DNA from: CAVYOE01 sp963770155
Lineage (GTDB): Bacteria; Actinomycetota; Thermoleophilia; Solirubrobacterales; 70-9
Direction of reading: 5' to 3'
Length of the DNA: 64,000 nucleotides
Assembly: GCA_963770155.1 (NCBI GenBank)
Contig: CAVYOE010000001.1
Location: forward strand, 1,054,001-1,118,000
A program made the translations under genes and the position numbers. Positions 25,147 through 35,685 of the stretch are shown here, one piece after another. The stretch's first letter is position 1, and each line of letters starts with the position of its first letter. Below the pieces are notes generated by a model. It saw only the letters and a program-made list of their open reading frames with translations. It was not told the origin of the DNA and did not search any database.

Positions 25147-28014
25147 TCAGGCGCCGTGGCACTTCTTGTACTTCTTGCCCGACCCGCACCAACACGGGTC
25201 GTTGCGGCCGACCTTTTCGTGCTCGTCCTTGACGCGGGTCTCGACGACCTCGGGCTCGGGCTCGCCGTTGCCGGCTGCGGGACCGGCGGCCACCCCGCCA
25301 GCTGCGGGGCCAGTAACCCCGGGCGCAGCGGGCTGCAGGCCGACCTCCTCCATCCCCTCGCCGGTCAGGGCCGAGGGCTGCTCCTGGCCGCCACCCGAGT
25401 AGGTGACGTTGCGGGCCCCGGCGGCGGTCGGCGCGAAGGCCTCTTCGGCCTGCGCCGGCTCGATGTTGACCTCGACGTGGAAGATCAGGCGGGAGAACTC
25501 CTCCCAGATCCCGTGCATAAGGACCTCGAACATCGCGAAGCCCTCGTTCTTGTAAGCAACCAGCGGGTCGATCTGGGCGAAGCCGCGCAGGTGGATTCCC
25601 TCGCGCAGGTAGTCCATCTCGTAGAGGTGCTCGCGCCAGCGGCTGTCGATCAGCTGCAGCAGGATCGAGCGCTCGAGCTGCCGCATCAGGTCCGCCCCGA
25701 ACTCCTGCTCGCGCCTGTCGTACGCAGCGAGGGCATCGGCGACCAGCTGCTCGGTCAGCTCCTCGCGGTCGACCGAGGACTCGGCTGTCATCCCGGCGAG
25801 GTCCACCCCGAGTGGCCAGAGCTGGTTCAGCTGGACCTCGAGCTCGTCGAGGTCCCAGTCCTCGAAGATGTCACCAGGCGCGTAGGACTCGAACATGCGC
25901 TGCACGGTCGCCGCCAGCTCCGTCCTGGCGGTGTCGGACATGTCCTTGCCCTCGAGGATCTCGCGGCGGTACCTGTAAACGATCCGCCGCTGCTCGTTCA
26001 TGACGTCGTCGTACTCGAGCACGTGCTTGCGGATCAGGAAGTTCTGCTCCTCGACCTTCTTCTGCGCGTTCTCGACGGTCTTGGTGAGCATCTTCGCCTC
26101 GAGCGGCTCTTCCTCTCCCTCCTCGTTCACCGGCCCTAGCCGGTCGAGGATCCGGTAGATGCGATCGCCGGCGAAGAGGCGGATGACGTCGTCCTCGGCT
26201 GAGAGGAAGAAGCGCGACTCGCCCGGGTCGCCCTGGCGTCCGGAGCGGCCGCGGAGCTGGTTGTCGATCCGGCGGGACTCGTGGCGCTCGGTGCCGCAGA
26301 TGAAGAGCCCGCCGAGCTCGCGGACCTCGTTCGCCTCGGCCTCGGCCTGCGGCTCGAGCTCGGCGGTGCGCTCGGCCAGGGCCTCATCGAAGCCATCCTC
26401 ACCCGGCTTCAAACCCTCGTTGATCAGCGCGTGGTGGGCCATCTGCTCGGGGTTGCCGCCGAGCTTGATGTCGACACCTCGACCGGCCATGTTGGTTGCG
26501 ATCGTGACCGCACCCCTGCGGCCGGCCTGGGCGATCGTCTCACCCTCGCGCTCGGCGTGCTCGGGCTTCGCGTTCAGGACGACGTGGTCGACGCCGCGGC
26601 GCTTGAGCTCTGCGGAGAGCATCTCCGAGACCTCGACCGAGATCGTCCCGACCAGGACCGGCTGACCGTGCTCGTTACGCGCCTGGATTTCTTGCGCCAC
26701 CGCCTTCCACTTGCCGTCCTTGGTCTTGTAGATCTGGTCGTTCTGGTCGGCCCGGACCATCGGCACGTTGGTCGGGATCTCGACCACCGGGATCTTGTAG
26801 ATCTTCATGAACTCGGTCGCCTCGGTCATCGCAGTCCCGGTCATTCCCGCGAGCTTGTTGTAGAGACGGAAGTAGTTCTGGAGCGTGATCGTCGCCAGCG
26901 TCTGGTTCTCCTCCCTGATCGCGACACCCTCCTTGGCCTCGACCGCCTGGTGGAGGCCCTCGGACCAGCGCCGGCCCTCGAGAATCCGGCCGGTGAACTC
27001 GTCGATGATCATCACCTCGCCATCGACGACGGCGTAGTCCTTGTCCTTCTTGTAGAGCGACTCGGCCTTGAGCGACTGGACCAGGTGGTTGACGAGGGTG
27101 CCGTGCTCGCCGAGGTAGAGATTGTCGACACCGAGGAACTCCTCGGCCTTGGCGACGCCGCGCTCGGTCGGGGCAACCGTCTTGTGCTTCTCGTCGTACT
27201 CATAGTCGTACTCGGCCTCCGAGGTGTCCTTGCTCTCCCCGAGCGCCTTCAGCTTCATCTTGTGCTCCTCCCCGACCATCTGCTTAGCGAGGCGGGCGAA
27301 GGTGTAGTAGAGGTCGGCGGCCTGCTCGGGCGCACCGGAGATGATCAGCGGGGTCCGCGCCTCGTCGATCAAGATGTTGTCGACCTCGTCGACGATCGCG
27401 AAATCGTGGCCCCGCTGGACGCATTCCTCCAGGGATCCGGACATGTTGTCGCGCAGGTAGTCGAACCCGAACTCCGAGTTGGTCCCGTAGGTGACGTCGC
27501 AGGCGTACTTCTGCTGCCGGGTCGCGTGATCGTCGCCCTCCTGGATCGACGCGTGGGTTACGCCGAGCGCGTCGTAGATCGGCGCCATCCACTCCTCGTC
27601 GCGGCGGGCGAGGTAGTCGTTGACGGTGACCAGGTGGACGCTGCCTCCGCCAAGCGTGTTCAGGAAGACCGGCAGGGTCGCGGTCAGCGTCTTTCCTTCC
27701 CCCGTCCTCATCTCGGAGATCGCCCCGTTGTGGAGGACCATGCCCCCGATCAGCTGCACGTCGAAGTGGCGCTGGCCGATCGACCGCCGCGCGGCCTCGC
27801 GGGTCAGCGCGAACGCTTCGGGAAGGAGGTCATCGAGGCTCTCGCCGCCCTTGGCGCGCTCGCGGAGCTTGTCGGCCTCCTCGCGCAGCTCGGAATCGTC
27901 GAGCAGCTCCATCTCCGGCTCGATCGCGTTGATCGCGTCGACCCGATCCTTGTATTGCTTGAACTGCTTGCCCTCGCCCATGCGAAGGGCGCGGTCTAGG
28001 AGCCCTCTGGCCAT
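25147..28014 (-). CDS. secA: Preprotein translocase ATPase SecA
   Basis: A 955-residue motor that drives secretory proteins through SecYEG. Walker A is MRTGEGKT (Lys108) and the DEAD-like motif is VDEVDNILIDEARTP. Helicase segments include TNMAGRGVDIKLGG and GGLFICGTERHESRRIDNQLRGR. The linker after residue 870 is rich in Gly, Ala and Pro. The protein ends in a zinc-binding SEC-C motif (CWCGSGKKYKKCH). Gene order hpf-secA-NTF2-like is on one strand. It is the general export route for the secreted proteases in this window. Confidence 0.98.
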   Translation of the reverse strand: MARGLLDRALRMGEGKQFKQYKDRVDAINAIEPEMELLDDSELREEADKLRERAKGGESLDDLLPEAFALTREAARRSIGQRHFDVQLIGGMVLHNGAISEMRTGEGKTLTATLPVFLNTLGGGSVHLVTVNDYLARRDEEWMAPIYDALGVTHASIQEGDDHATRQQKYACDVTYGTNSEFGFDYLRDNMSGSLEECVQRGHDFAIVDEVDNILIDEARTPLIISGAPEQAADLYYTFARLAKQMVGEEHKMKLKALGESKDTSEAEYDYEYDEKHKTVAPTERGVAKAEEFLGVDNLYLGEHGTLVNHLVQSLKAESLYKKDKDYAVVDGEVMIIDEFTGRILEGRRWSEGLHQAVEAKEGVAIREENQTLATITLQNYFRLYNKLAGMTGTAMTEATEFMKIYKIPVVEIPTNVPMVRADQNDQIYKTKDGKWKAVAQEIQARNEHGQPVLVGTISVEVSEMLSAELKRRGVDHVVLNAKPEHAEREGETIAQAGRRGAVTIATNMAGRGVDIKLGGNPEQMAHHALINEGLKPGEDGFDEALAERTAELEPQAEAEANEVRELGGLFICGTERHESRRIDNQLRGRSGRQGDPGESRFFLSAEDDVIRLFAGDRIYRILDRLGPVNEEGEEEPLEAKMLTKTVENAQKKVEEQNFLIRKHVLEYDDVMNEQRRIVYRYRREILEGKDMSDTARTELAATVQRMFESYAPGDIFEDWDLDELEVQLNQLWPLGVDLAGMTAESSVDREELTEQLVADALAAYDRREQEFGADLMRQLERSILLQLIDSRWREHLYEMDYLREGIHLRGFAQIDPLVAYKNEGFAMFEVLMHGIWEEFSRLIFHVEVNIEPAQAEEAFAPTAAGARNVTYSGGGQEQPSALTGEGMEEVGLQPAAPGVTGPAAGGVAAGPAAGNGEPEPEVVETRVKDEHEKVGRNDPCWCGSGKKYKKCHGA

Positions 28015-28062
28015 GCGACTAGGTTAGCTAGGCACGCGTTCCAGCCGGGGAGCCGCTTGCGG

Positions 28063-28410
28063 CTATGCGGCGCGCCCGCGCAGCCGCGACATCATCTTCC
28101 GCGTCTGGTTGCGCTTCCGGCGCATTTCGCGGTGCTTCTTCACCTGGCGACGGATGTCCTCGGCGAGCTCGTGGATCGAATGCACCATCTCCGGCGCCGC
28201 CTCGCGTGCGTGAAGGGTCTTCCCCTTGAGATAGAGGTTTGCCTCGGCGACCTCCTTCTCGGCGATCCGGGGATTGCGCTCCTCGGAAAGCACCACCTCC
28301 AGGGTCGCGAGATCGGAGACCTGCCTGCCGACTCGCTTGAACCGTTTCCTCACATGGTCGCGAAGCTCCTCCGTGATCTCGACGTTGCGCCCCGTGATCT
28401 CGATGCGCAC
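28063..28410 (-). CDS. hpf: Ribosome hibernation-promoting factor, short form
   Basis: A 115-residue protein of the HPF/RaiA family. The start is a GTG at 28410 with an excellent AGGAGG six bases upstream. Residues 1-95 match the ribosome-binding domain (IEITGRNVEITEELRDHV ... SEERNPRIAEKEVAEANLYLKGKTLHAREAAPEMVHSIHELAEDI, given in two parts). It ends in a basic tail after residue 95. Unlike most actinobacterial and Firmicutes HPFs it lacks the C-terminal dimerisation domain. It should bind the 30S decoding site in slow growth. It lies 48 bases upstream of secA, as in B. subtilis. Confidence 0.9.
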   Translation of the reverse strand: MRIEITGRNVEITEELRDHVRKRFKRVGRQVSDLATLEVVLSEERNPRIAEKEVAEANLYLKGKTLHAREAAPEMVHSIHELAEDIRRQVKKHREMRRKRNQTRKMMSRLRGRAA

Positions 28411-28501
28411 AACCGACCTCCTTTCGCGAATCGTGAGTGAAGACATCGTACGCCCGCTCCGCTCGCTTGGCAAGCACTCGAAGCTCGCCGAACGTCCAAG
28501 A

Positions 28502-29131
28502 TCACAGTGCGTGGGCGAGGGTGAGCGCAACGACGCGCTCGCTGCCTGCCGCACGCAGGGCGGCGGCGCAGGCACCGAGGGTTGCGCCGGTCGTCCAGAC
28601 ATCGTCGATGAGCACGGCCGCGCGCGGGGGCGAGCGCCAGGCGGTGACCCGGGGCGGTCCGTCGAGCCTCGCCTGCCGTGAGCGGCCGACCTGCCGCCGG
28701 CCGGACTCGCGCTCGAGGCAACGGTCGACCCGGAGATTGCAGCTGCGGCCCAGCGCGATCGCGATCTCCTCAGCCGGATCGAAACCCCGGAGCCGGAGCC
28801 GGATCGGATCCGGCGGCACCGGCACCAGCGCCCCGCGGAGAAGCTCCGGCGGCGTTGCGGCGCGGATCGCGGCAGCAGCCCGACGCGACAGGGCCAGACG
28901 GCGCCCGAACTTGATCGAGGTCGCAAGCGAGCGGACTATGCCGCTATGGGGACCGGCCGAAACGACCGTGTCGACCCCGGGCGGCCCCGGGCCGACCAGG
29001 GGCTCCGCCGCCTCCAACTCGCGCTTGCAGGCGCCGCAGGCGGAGCTGCGTGGATCGCAGCCGCCGCCACAGAGCGCGCATCGGGGCGGAGCCACGAGAT
29101 CGATCGCGCCGCGCAAGGCTGAGCCGGACAC
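28502..29131 (-). CDS. comF: ComF-family phosphoribosyltransferase-like protein
   Basis: A 209-residue protein with an N-terminal zinc-binding Cys cluster (CALCGGGC ... CGAC, about 15-35) and a phosphoribosyltransferase core ending in VLIDDVWTTGATLGACAAAL (about 170-190). ComFC homologues function in DNA uptake or processing in naturally competent bacteria. I chose the GTG at 29131 because the Cys cluster follows it closely; the open frame extends further upstream in low-complexity sequence. hpf follows about 90 bases downstream, matching the comF-hpf-secA order of Firmicutes. Confidence 0.83.
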   Translation of the reverse strand: MSGSALRGAIDLVAPPRCALCGGGCDPRSSACGACKRELEAAEPLVGPGPPGVDTVVSAGPHSGIVRSLATSIKFGRRLALSRRAAAAIRAATPPELLRGALVPVPPDPIRLRLRGFDPAEEIAIALGRSCNLRVDRCLERESGRRQVGRSRQARLDGPPRVTAWRSPPRAAVLIDDVWTTGATLGACAAALRAAGSERVVALTLAHAL

Positions 29132-29229
29132 CGGCCCAGGATCGGGCGCGCGGGCACGCCGGTGGCGCGCAGACTGTGACGAAAGTCGCGCCGGTGAGTG
29201 ACCTTTGCCCGGGCGCGTGGCAGCGGTGG

Positions 29230-30201
29230 TCAGCCCGGGGCGGGCCCGAGCACCCCGCCGAAGGCCAGCGCGCCGGCCGGCACCTGGGTCCCCGGCAGAA
29301 CGACGCATTCCCGCAGGTGTGCCCCGGCGCCGATGCTGCAATCGGCGCCGATCACCATCGGGCCGGTGAGCCGGACGCCCTCCCCCACGTTCGTTCCGGG
29401 CCCGGTCAGGACCGAGTCCTGCAGCTCGCCCTCCCCAAGAGAGACCTGCACCTCTCCGGAGAGCACGTCGATGTTGCCCTGCACGTACTCGCCGATCGAG
29501 CCGATGTCGTTCCAGTACTCGCCGATCTCGTGCGAGTGGAACGGGACATCGCCCTCGAGCAGTGCCGGGAAGACGTCCTGCGCCCAGTCGACGAAGCCGG
29601 CGGGCTGGTCCTCATCGCCAGCGGGGCTGTGGTGGTCGGGGCCGGGAAAGTGGTCGAAGATCTCGCGCTTGAACATGTACATGCCGCAGTTGGCGAGGTC
29701 GGAGAGCGCCTCGGCCGGATCGGGCTTTTCCTGGAATCCCTGGATCCGCCCATCGTCGCCGGTGATCGCGACCCCGAACGGCCGCGTGTCTCCGACTCGC
29801 TTGGTCGCCAGAGTCGCGATCCCGTCTTTCCGCTCGTGGGCAGAGCGCATTGCGGCGAGATCGATGTCGGTCAGAGCGTCGCCCGAGATGATCAGGAACG
29901 ACTCCGTTTCGGAGAGGAAGTCGGCGACCTTCTTCACTCCTCCCGCGGTCCCGAGCGGCTCCTGCTCGTCGCTGTAGGAGAGCGATACGCCCCATTCGGA
30001 GCCATCCCCGAAGTGCTCCCGAATCTGGTCCGGGAGCCAGGAGAGATTCGCGATCACCTCGGTGAACCCGTGCTTGGCGAGCAACTCGAGGATGTGCTCC
30101 ATCACCGGCCGGTTGGCCACCGGCGCCAGCGGCTTCGGGGTCAGCTCGGTCAGCGGGCGCAGCCGCGTCCCGAGGCCCGCTGCCAGGATCATCGCTCGCA
30201 T
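29230..30201 (-). CDS. Sugar-nucleotide pyrophosphorylase (mannose-1-phosphate guanylyltransferase-like)
   Basis: A 323-residue nucleotidyltransferase. The N-terminal signature AMILAAGLGTRLRPLTELTPKPLAPVANRP (given as the family pattern GxGTRLxPLTxxxPKP) and the metal-site Asp in SGDALTDIDL are clear. A short left-handed beta-helix like tail (GTNVGEGVRLTGPMVIGADCSIG) follows from about residue 265. It likely makes GDP-mannose or a related NDP-sugar for surface glycans. It is a distant paralogue of the gene at 37518. It lies 13 bases after the sugar dehydrogenase gene, so probably co-transcribed. Confidence 0.83.
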   Translation of the reverse strand: MRAMILAAGLGTRLRPLTELTPKPLAPVANRPVMEHILELLAKHGFTEVIANLSWLPDQIREHFGDGSEWGVSLSYSDEQEPLGTAGGVKKVADFLSETESFLIISGDALTDIDLAAMRSAHERKDGIATLATKRVGDTRPFGVAITGDDGRIQGFQEKPDPAEALSDLANCGMYMFKREIFDHFPGPDHHSPAGDEDQPAGFVDWAQDVFPALLEGDVPFHSHEIGEYWNDIGSIGEYVQGNIDVLSGEVQVSLGEGELQDSVLTGPGTNVGEGVRLTGPMVIGADCSIGAGAHLRECVVLPGTQVPAGALAFGGVLGPAPG

Positions 30202-30214
30202 CTTCGGCAGGCTA

Positions 30215-31519
30215 TTAGCGGCGACGCTTACGCTTCTTCTTGACGCAACGGCGCTTGCCTCGGACTTTCTTCAGTCGCTTGCCCTTCTTGCAGCGGCGCC
30301 TCTTGGCGACCGGCGGGGCTCCGGCGGGCGGCGGCGCGGCCACCTGACAGCCGCCAGACCCCGGAGTCGCGCCCGGTGAGGAAACGACCCTCGAAACGGT
30401 GTTCCCGGCGGCGACATAGAGCTCACAGCGGCTGTCCTCGCCGAAGGACCAAGGCTGCGCCCCGGTGGGGACACCCTCGGAGCGGTCGCCACTGCCGGCC
30501 GGGATGCCCGGCACAAAGGACCGAAGCACCGCGGCGCAAAGGTCTGCGTAGACGTAGCGACCCGAGAGCTCGGGCACGTCCGAGCCGCGGTAGACGAAGC
30601 CGCCCATGATCGCGCAGGTACCGCCGACGTGGGTTTCGTAGTCGAGCACTGGGTGTGCCAGGTTGCCGGGGGTCGTACAGCCGCCGGGCGAACCCACATC
30701 AAGGAAACCTTCGTAGCACGGCCAACCGAAGTTGTCGTTGCGGCCGCCGCCGATCGATTGGGGCCGGTAGTCGACCTCTTCTCGGGAGCCCGACCCGACA
30801 TCGCCGATCAGGAGCGATCCGTTCAGATGGTCGAAGGAAAAGCGATGCGGGTTGCGGAGGCCGAAGCTCCAGATCTCGTTTGCCACCGACCCGGAGCCGA
30901 AATACGGGTTCGAGGCCGGAACCGTGTAGTCGCCAGGTCCGGTGTCGTGCGGGTTGATCCGTAACAGCTTGCCGTAGAAGTTGGTTGCGATCTGGGCGTT
31001 GTTACTGCTCGCGTTATCTCCCACCGAGATGTAGAGGTAGCCGTCCGGTCCGAACTGCAGCTGGCCGCCGTTGTGATTGCTGGCCGAGTGCGGGAAGCTG
31101 AGCACCGTGCGCCGAGTGCTCTCGTCGACGTCGCCCGGATTCGCCTCCACCTGGTACTCCTCGATGAAGACGTCGCCAGGATCGCCGCCGGGAATCGGGT
31201 CGTCGCCGTCGCCGGTGTAGAACACGTAGAAGAGCCCGTTGCTCGCGAAATCGGGGTCGAAGGCCATCGAGAGGAGGCCACGCTCGCTGTTGACGCAATC
31301 GACACTGGTGCTGATGTCGAGGAAAGGCGTGCCGGCAGGCGCGCCGACAATCCGAATCGTGCCGCAGCGCTCGACCACGAACAGGCGCGGGTCGCCCGGC
31401 GGCGCCGTGACGTAGATCGGAGCTGCGAACGTCCCAACCGGATCGAGTGCGACCGCACCGGCTCGGGCCGGCACGACCATCAGCACCGCCAGCAGTCCGA
31501 GTAGCAGCCCCCGCCGCAC
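30215..31519 (-). CDS. Secreted PQQ-type sugar (glucose/sorbosone) dehydrogenase with Lys/Arg/Cys tail
   Basis: A 434-residue beta-propeller protein with a signal peptide (about 1-22). The domain has RLFVVERCGTIRIV, a long SERGLLSMAFDPDF segment, SNHNGGQLQFGPDGYLYISVGD, the FGLRNPHRFSFD motif and GGRNDNFGWPCYEG, all characteristic of soluble quinoprotein glucose or sorbosone dehydrogenases. The final 29 residues hold 22 Lys or Arg and two Cys 15 residues apart. The GTG start is 4 bases after the ahcY stop. Quinone cofactor use is a family property and is not shown here. Confidence 0.87.
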   Translation of the reverse strand: MRRGLLLGLLAVLMVVPARAGAVALDPVGTFAAPIYVTAPPGDPRLFVVERCGTIRIVGAPAGTPFLDISTSVDCVNSERGLLSMAFDPDFASNGLFYVFYTGDGDDPIPGGDPGDVFIEEYQVEANPGDVDESTRRTVLSFPHSASNHNGGQLQFGPDGYLYISVGDNASSNNAQIATNFYGKLLRINPHDTGPGDYTVPASNPYFGSGSVANEIWSFGLRNPHRFSFDHLNGSLLIGDVGSGSREEVDYRPQSIGGGRNDNFGWPCYEGFLDVGSPGGCTTPGNLAHPVLDYETHVGGTCAIMGGFVYRGSDVPELSGRYVYADLCAAVLRSFVPGIPAGSGDRSEGVPTGAQPWSFGEDSRCELYVAAGNTVSRVVSSPGATPGSGGCQVAAPPPAGAPPVAKRRRCKKGKRLKKVRGKRRCVKKKRKRRR

Positions 31520-31523
31520 AGTC

Positions 31524-33005
<1,482 letters not shown>

Positions 33006-33099
33006 GCGTTAGGTGGTTCTCCTTAGGTTGGTCGGGCTTGGGTCCCGGTCGGGCCCGGGTCTGACGGGTCGGGCAAGGATAGAGAGCTATCGGGCAGAG

Positions 33100-35685
33100 C
33101 TACTCATAGCTGAGCGCCTCGACCACGTCCAGGCGCGCAGCCCTCCGTGCAGGGATGATCGCGGCGAGCAGGCCGAGGATCACCGCGGCGACCGCCACCC
33201 CGAACATTGTCGCGATCGGAGGCTTGTAATCGACGCCGGGCACACCAAAGGAGAGCCCCTTGAGCAGGGCGAAGCCGAGCCCGGTGCCAATCACGAGCCC
33301 CATCGCCGCCCCGATCAGCGCGATCACGAGGCTCTCGTCGGCGATCGTCCGCCGCACCTGCCAGCGGGTCGAGCCGAGCGCCCGCAGCACGCCGATCTCC
33401 CGGGTGCGCTCGATCACCGACATCGAGAGCGTGTTGATGATCCCGAACAGGCTGACGAAGATCGCGACTCCGACGATCGCGTTGAAGAAGCCGAACTGCT
33501 GGTTCACCTGGCCCTCGATGTCTGACTTGAACTCCTCGTTCGAGAGCGAGGTCAGGTTCGGGTACTCGCCCTTGAGGACGGCGTCCACCTTCTTCTGAAG
33601 GCGCTCGCGGGTCTTCTCCTCGTCCGAGGTCGCCTTCAGGGCCAGCTGCGAATCGGCGGTGATGCCGTAGATCTCCTCGATCGTATCCAGCGACATGCTC
33701 ACGGTCTGGCCGCCGGCAAAGACGGTGTCGACAATCGATGCGACCTCGGCCGTTCGCGTGCCGGAGGGTCCGTTGAGCTCCATCTTGTCGCCGACCCCGA
33801 TCCCGGCCTCCTCCGCGTATCCCTTGCCGACGTTGACGGAACCCTGCGCGATCTTTTCGTAGATCTCCTCGCGCGAGGCGCCATCCCCGTCGAGCTCGGT
33901 CGTGTCGACGTCGTCGTAGACCTCGGGATCGAAGGCGAAGAGGAGTCCCTGCGGGTTCTCGGAGCTGCCGCGCTTCGACGGAAGGCTGTCGAGGAAGTAG
34001 ACGCGCTCCGGCGTGACGATCTTTGCCTCCGGGATCTGCTCGAGCCGCTCCTTCACTGCCGGCGAGATCGACTGCTGGGGCCCCTGTCCCGGTGAGAAGC
34101 CCCGCGGCTGCACGGTCAGGTCGCGGGCGAAGCTCTTGTCGAACTCCTCTGAGATCGTCGTCAGGAAGCTGGAGCCGAGGCTGTTGACCGCGATGACCAG
34201 GGCGAGGCCGATCATCAGCGCGGTCGAGGTGGCAGCGGTCCGAATCGGATTCGCGCGGGCCGAGTCCGCCGCGAGCCGTCCCTCGACCGGGTAGAGCCGG
34301 CGCACCGGCCAGGAAAGCACCCGGGTCATGGGCTCGATCACGAACGGAGCCAGCAGCGCGATCCCGAAGAAGACCGCGATCGTGCCCCCGATCCCGGCCG
34401 CGATCACCGGGGTTGTGGTCTCATCGGCGGCGCCGAGCAGGAACGCCCCGGCCAGTCCGGGGACGATCAGGGCCACGCCGATCGCGGCGCGCATCGGGCC
34501 CGGCCGGTCGCGGACGCCCAAGGTGCCGAGAATGGCCCGGATCGGCGCGATCCGGCCGGCGCGGCGCGCCGGGTTGAGAGCGCCGAGGCAGGCGGTGAGC
34601 AAGCCGGTCGCGACCGCCGCCGCCGGTGCGACCCAGGTGAAGTGGAGGTTCCCGATGGGGAAACTGAGCGCCTTCATCAGCTCGATCAGGCCGAGGGCCA
34701 GCAGCACCCCCAGGCCGAGGCCCAGGACCGCGCCGATCAGGCCCATGTAGATCGCCTCGAACAGGACCGAGCGCACGATCATGCCGCCGGTCGCCCCGAG
34801 CGTCCGCTGCATGCCGATTTCCCGCATCCGCTGCAGCACGGTCATGTTGAAAGAGTTGAAGATGAGGAAGCCGCCTACGAACAGGGCCATCCCCGCGAAG
34901 AAGTAGAGGACTACGTTGAAAGCCTGGAGCTGGTCCTCGACCTCCTGGCTCTTTCCATCGGGCGTGGCGATCTCGACCCCCTTGCCGAACTCGGCGCGGA
35001 GGCGCTTGCGGACCGCGGAGATCTCGGCCTTGCCTCCGTCGACGACGACGTTGACCTCGTCCCAGCCGTCGGGTTTGTCGAACGCCTCCCGTGCGGTCTC
35101 GATCGGGAGCACGCCAAAGCCCTCCCCACCGAACTCGAGACCGTTCGTGAACTGGGCGATGCCGACCACCTTCGGCTCGATCACGCCGGACGGCGCCGCA
35201 AGCCTCAAACGATCGCCCACCTCGATCCCGTTCGAGCTCGCGAAACCGCTGTCGATGCCGATCTCGTCGCCACCCTCGACCTCGCGGCCCTCGACCACCT
35301 CGGAATCGCTGAAGTCCGGGGCGTCCGGGTCCATCCCGATCACGTTCACGCTCGACCCGGCGCCGCTGAGCGCCTCGTTCTCGGTGTTGATGACGGTAAG
35401 GGTGGAGAAGATGTCCGAGCTGGCGTCCTCGACTCCCTGCGTGGCTTTGGCGCGATCGAGGCTGTCCGTCGGAAGCGACCCGGTGGACTGGGTGCCGGAG
35501 AGCACCAGGTCGGTCTCCCCGTACACCGCGTCGAACAGGTTGCTGAAGGTCCGCTGGATCGTCGCCGAGAGAAGCAGGACCCCGGTGATCATCCCCACCC
35601 CGAGCACGATTCCGGTCGCGGTCAGCAGAACCCGCAGCCGCCGCGTCCGGAACTGCCGCAGGCTCAGCGAGTAGTAGCTACGCAC
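33100..35685 (-). CDS. ABC transporter permease, MacB/FtsX-like, two-domain
   Basis: An 861-residue membrane protein with two FtsX-type permease units. It has one N-terminal helix followed by a large periplasmic-type domain and three helices (about 255-400), then a second set after about 480 with helices again near the C-terminus (SMSVIERTREIGVLRALGSTRWQVRRTI). LQRMREIGMQRTLGAT in the first half is the matching coupling segment. Such proteins pair with a LolD/MacB-like ATPase for lipid or peptide export, or act as mechanotransmitters. I chose the GTG at 35685, overlapping the ATPase gene by 8 bases. Substrate unknown; the operon suggests the envelope. Confidence 0.88.
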   Translation of the reverse strand: MRSYYSLSLRQFRTRRLRVLLTATGIVLGVGMITGVLLLSATIQRTFSNLFDAVYGETDLVLSGTQSTGSLPTDSLDRAKATQGVEDASSDIFSTLTVINTENEALSGAGSSVNVIGMDPDAPDFSDSEVVEGREVEGGDEIGIDSGFASSNGIEVGDRLRLAAPSGVIEPKVVGIAQFTNGLEFGGEGFGVLPIETAREAFDKPDGWDEVNVVVDGGKAEISAVRKRLRAEFGKGVEIATPDGKSQEVEDQLQAFNVVLYFFAGMALFVGGFLIFNSFNMTVLQRMREIGMQRTLGATGGMIVRSVLFEAIYMGLIGAVLGLGLGVLLALGLIELMKALSFPIGNLHFTWVAPAAAVATGLLTACLGALNPARRAGRIAPIRAILGTLGVRDRPGPMRAAIGVALIVPGLAGAFLLGAADETTTPVIAAGIGGTIAVFFGIALLAPFVIEPMTRVLSWPVRRLYPVEGRLAADSARANPIRTAATSTALMIGLALVIAVNSLGSSFLTTISEEFDKSFARDLTVQPRGFSPGQGPQQSISPAVKERLEQIPEAKIVTPERVYFLDSLPSKRGSSENPQGLLFAFDPEVYDDVDTTELDGDGASREEIYEKIAQGSVNVGKGYAEEAGIGVGDKMELNGPSGTRTAEVASIVDTVFAGGQTVSMSLDTIEEIYGITADSQLALKATSDEEKTRERLQKKVDAVLKGEYPNLTSLSNEEFKSDIEGQVNQQFGFFNAIVGVAIFVSLFGIINTLSMSVIERTREIGVLRALGSTRWQVRRTIADESLVIALIGAAMGLVIGTGLGFALLKGLSFGVPGVDYKPPIATMFGVAVAAVILGLLAAIIPARRAARLDVVEALSYE

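Noticed and set aside
26281..27999. Long open frame antisense to secA (and similar long frames opposite prsW, transketolase and atp genes)
   Set aside because: These are shadows caused by high GC at third codon positions. The proteins are low-complexity, show no family motifs, and the sense genes are certain.
5517..31519. Sortase or PEP-CTERM type sorting for the basic tails
   Set aside because: None of the tails has LPxTG, PEP or a preceding hydrophobic helix.
33006..33099. Possible SAH riboswitch in the ahcY leader
   Set aside because: The leader is GC-rich with CCCGACC repeats, but I could not find the conserved SAH-riboswitch core sequences or its pseudoknot pairing.
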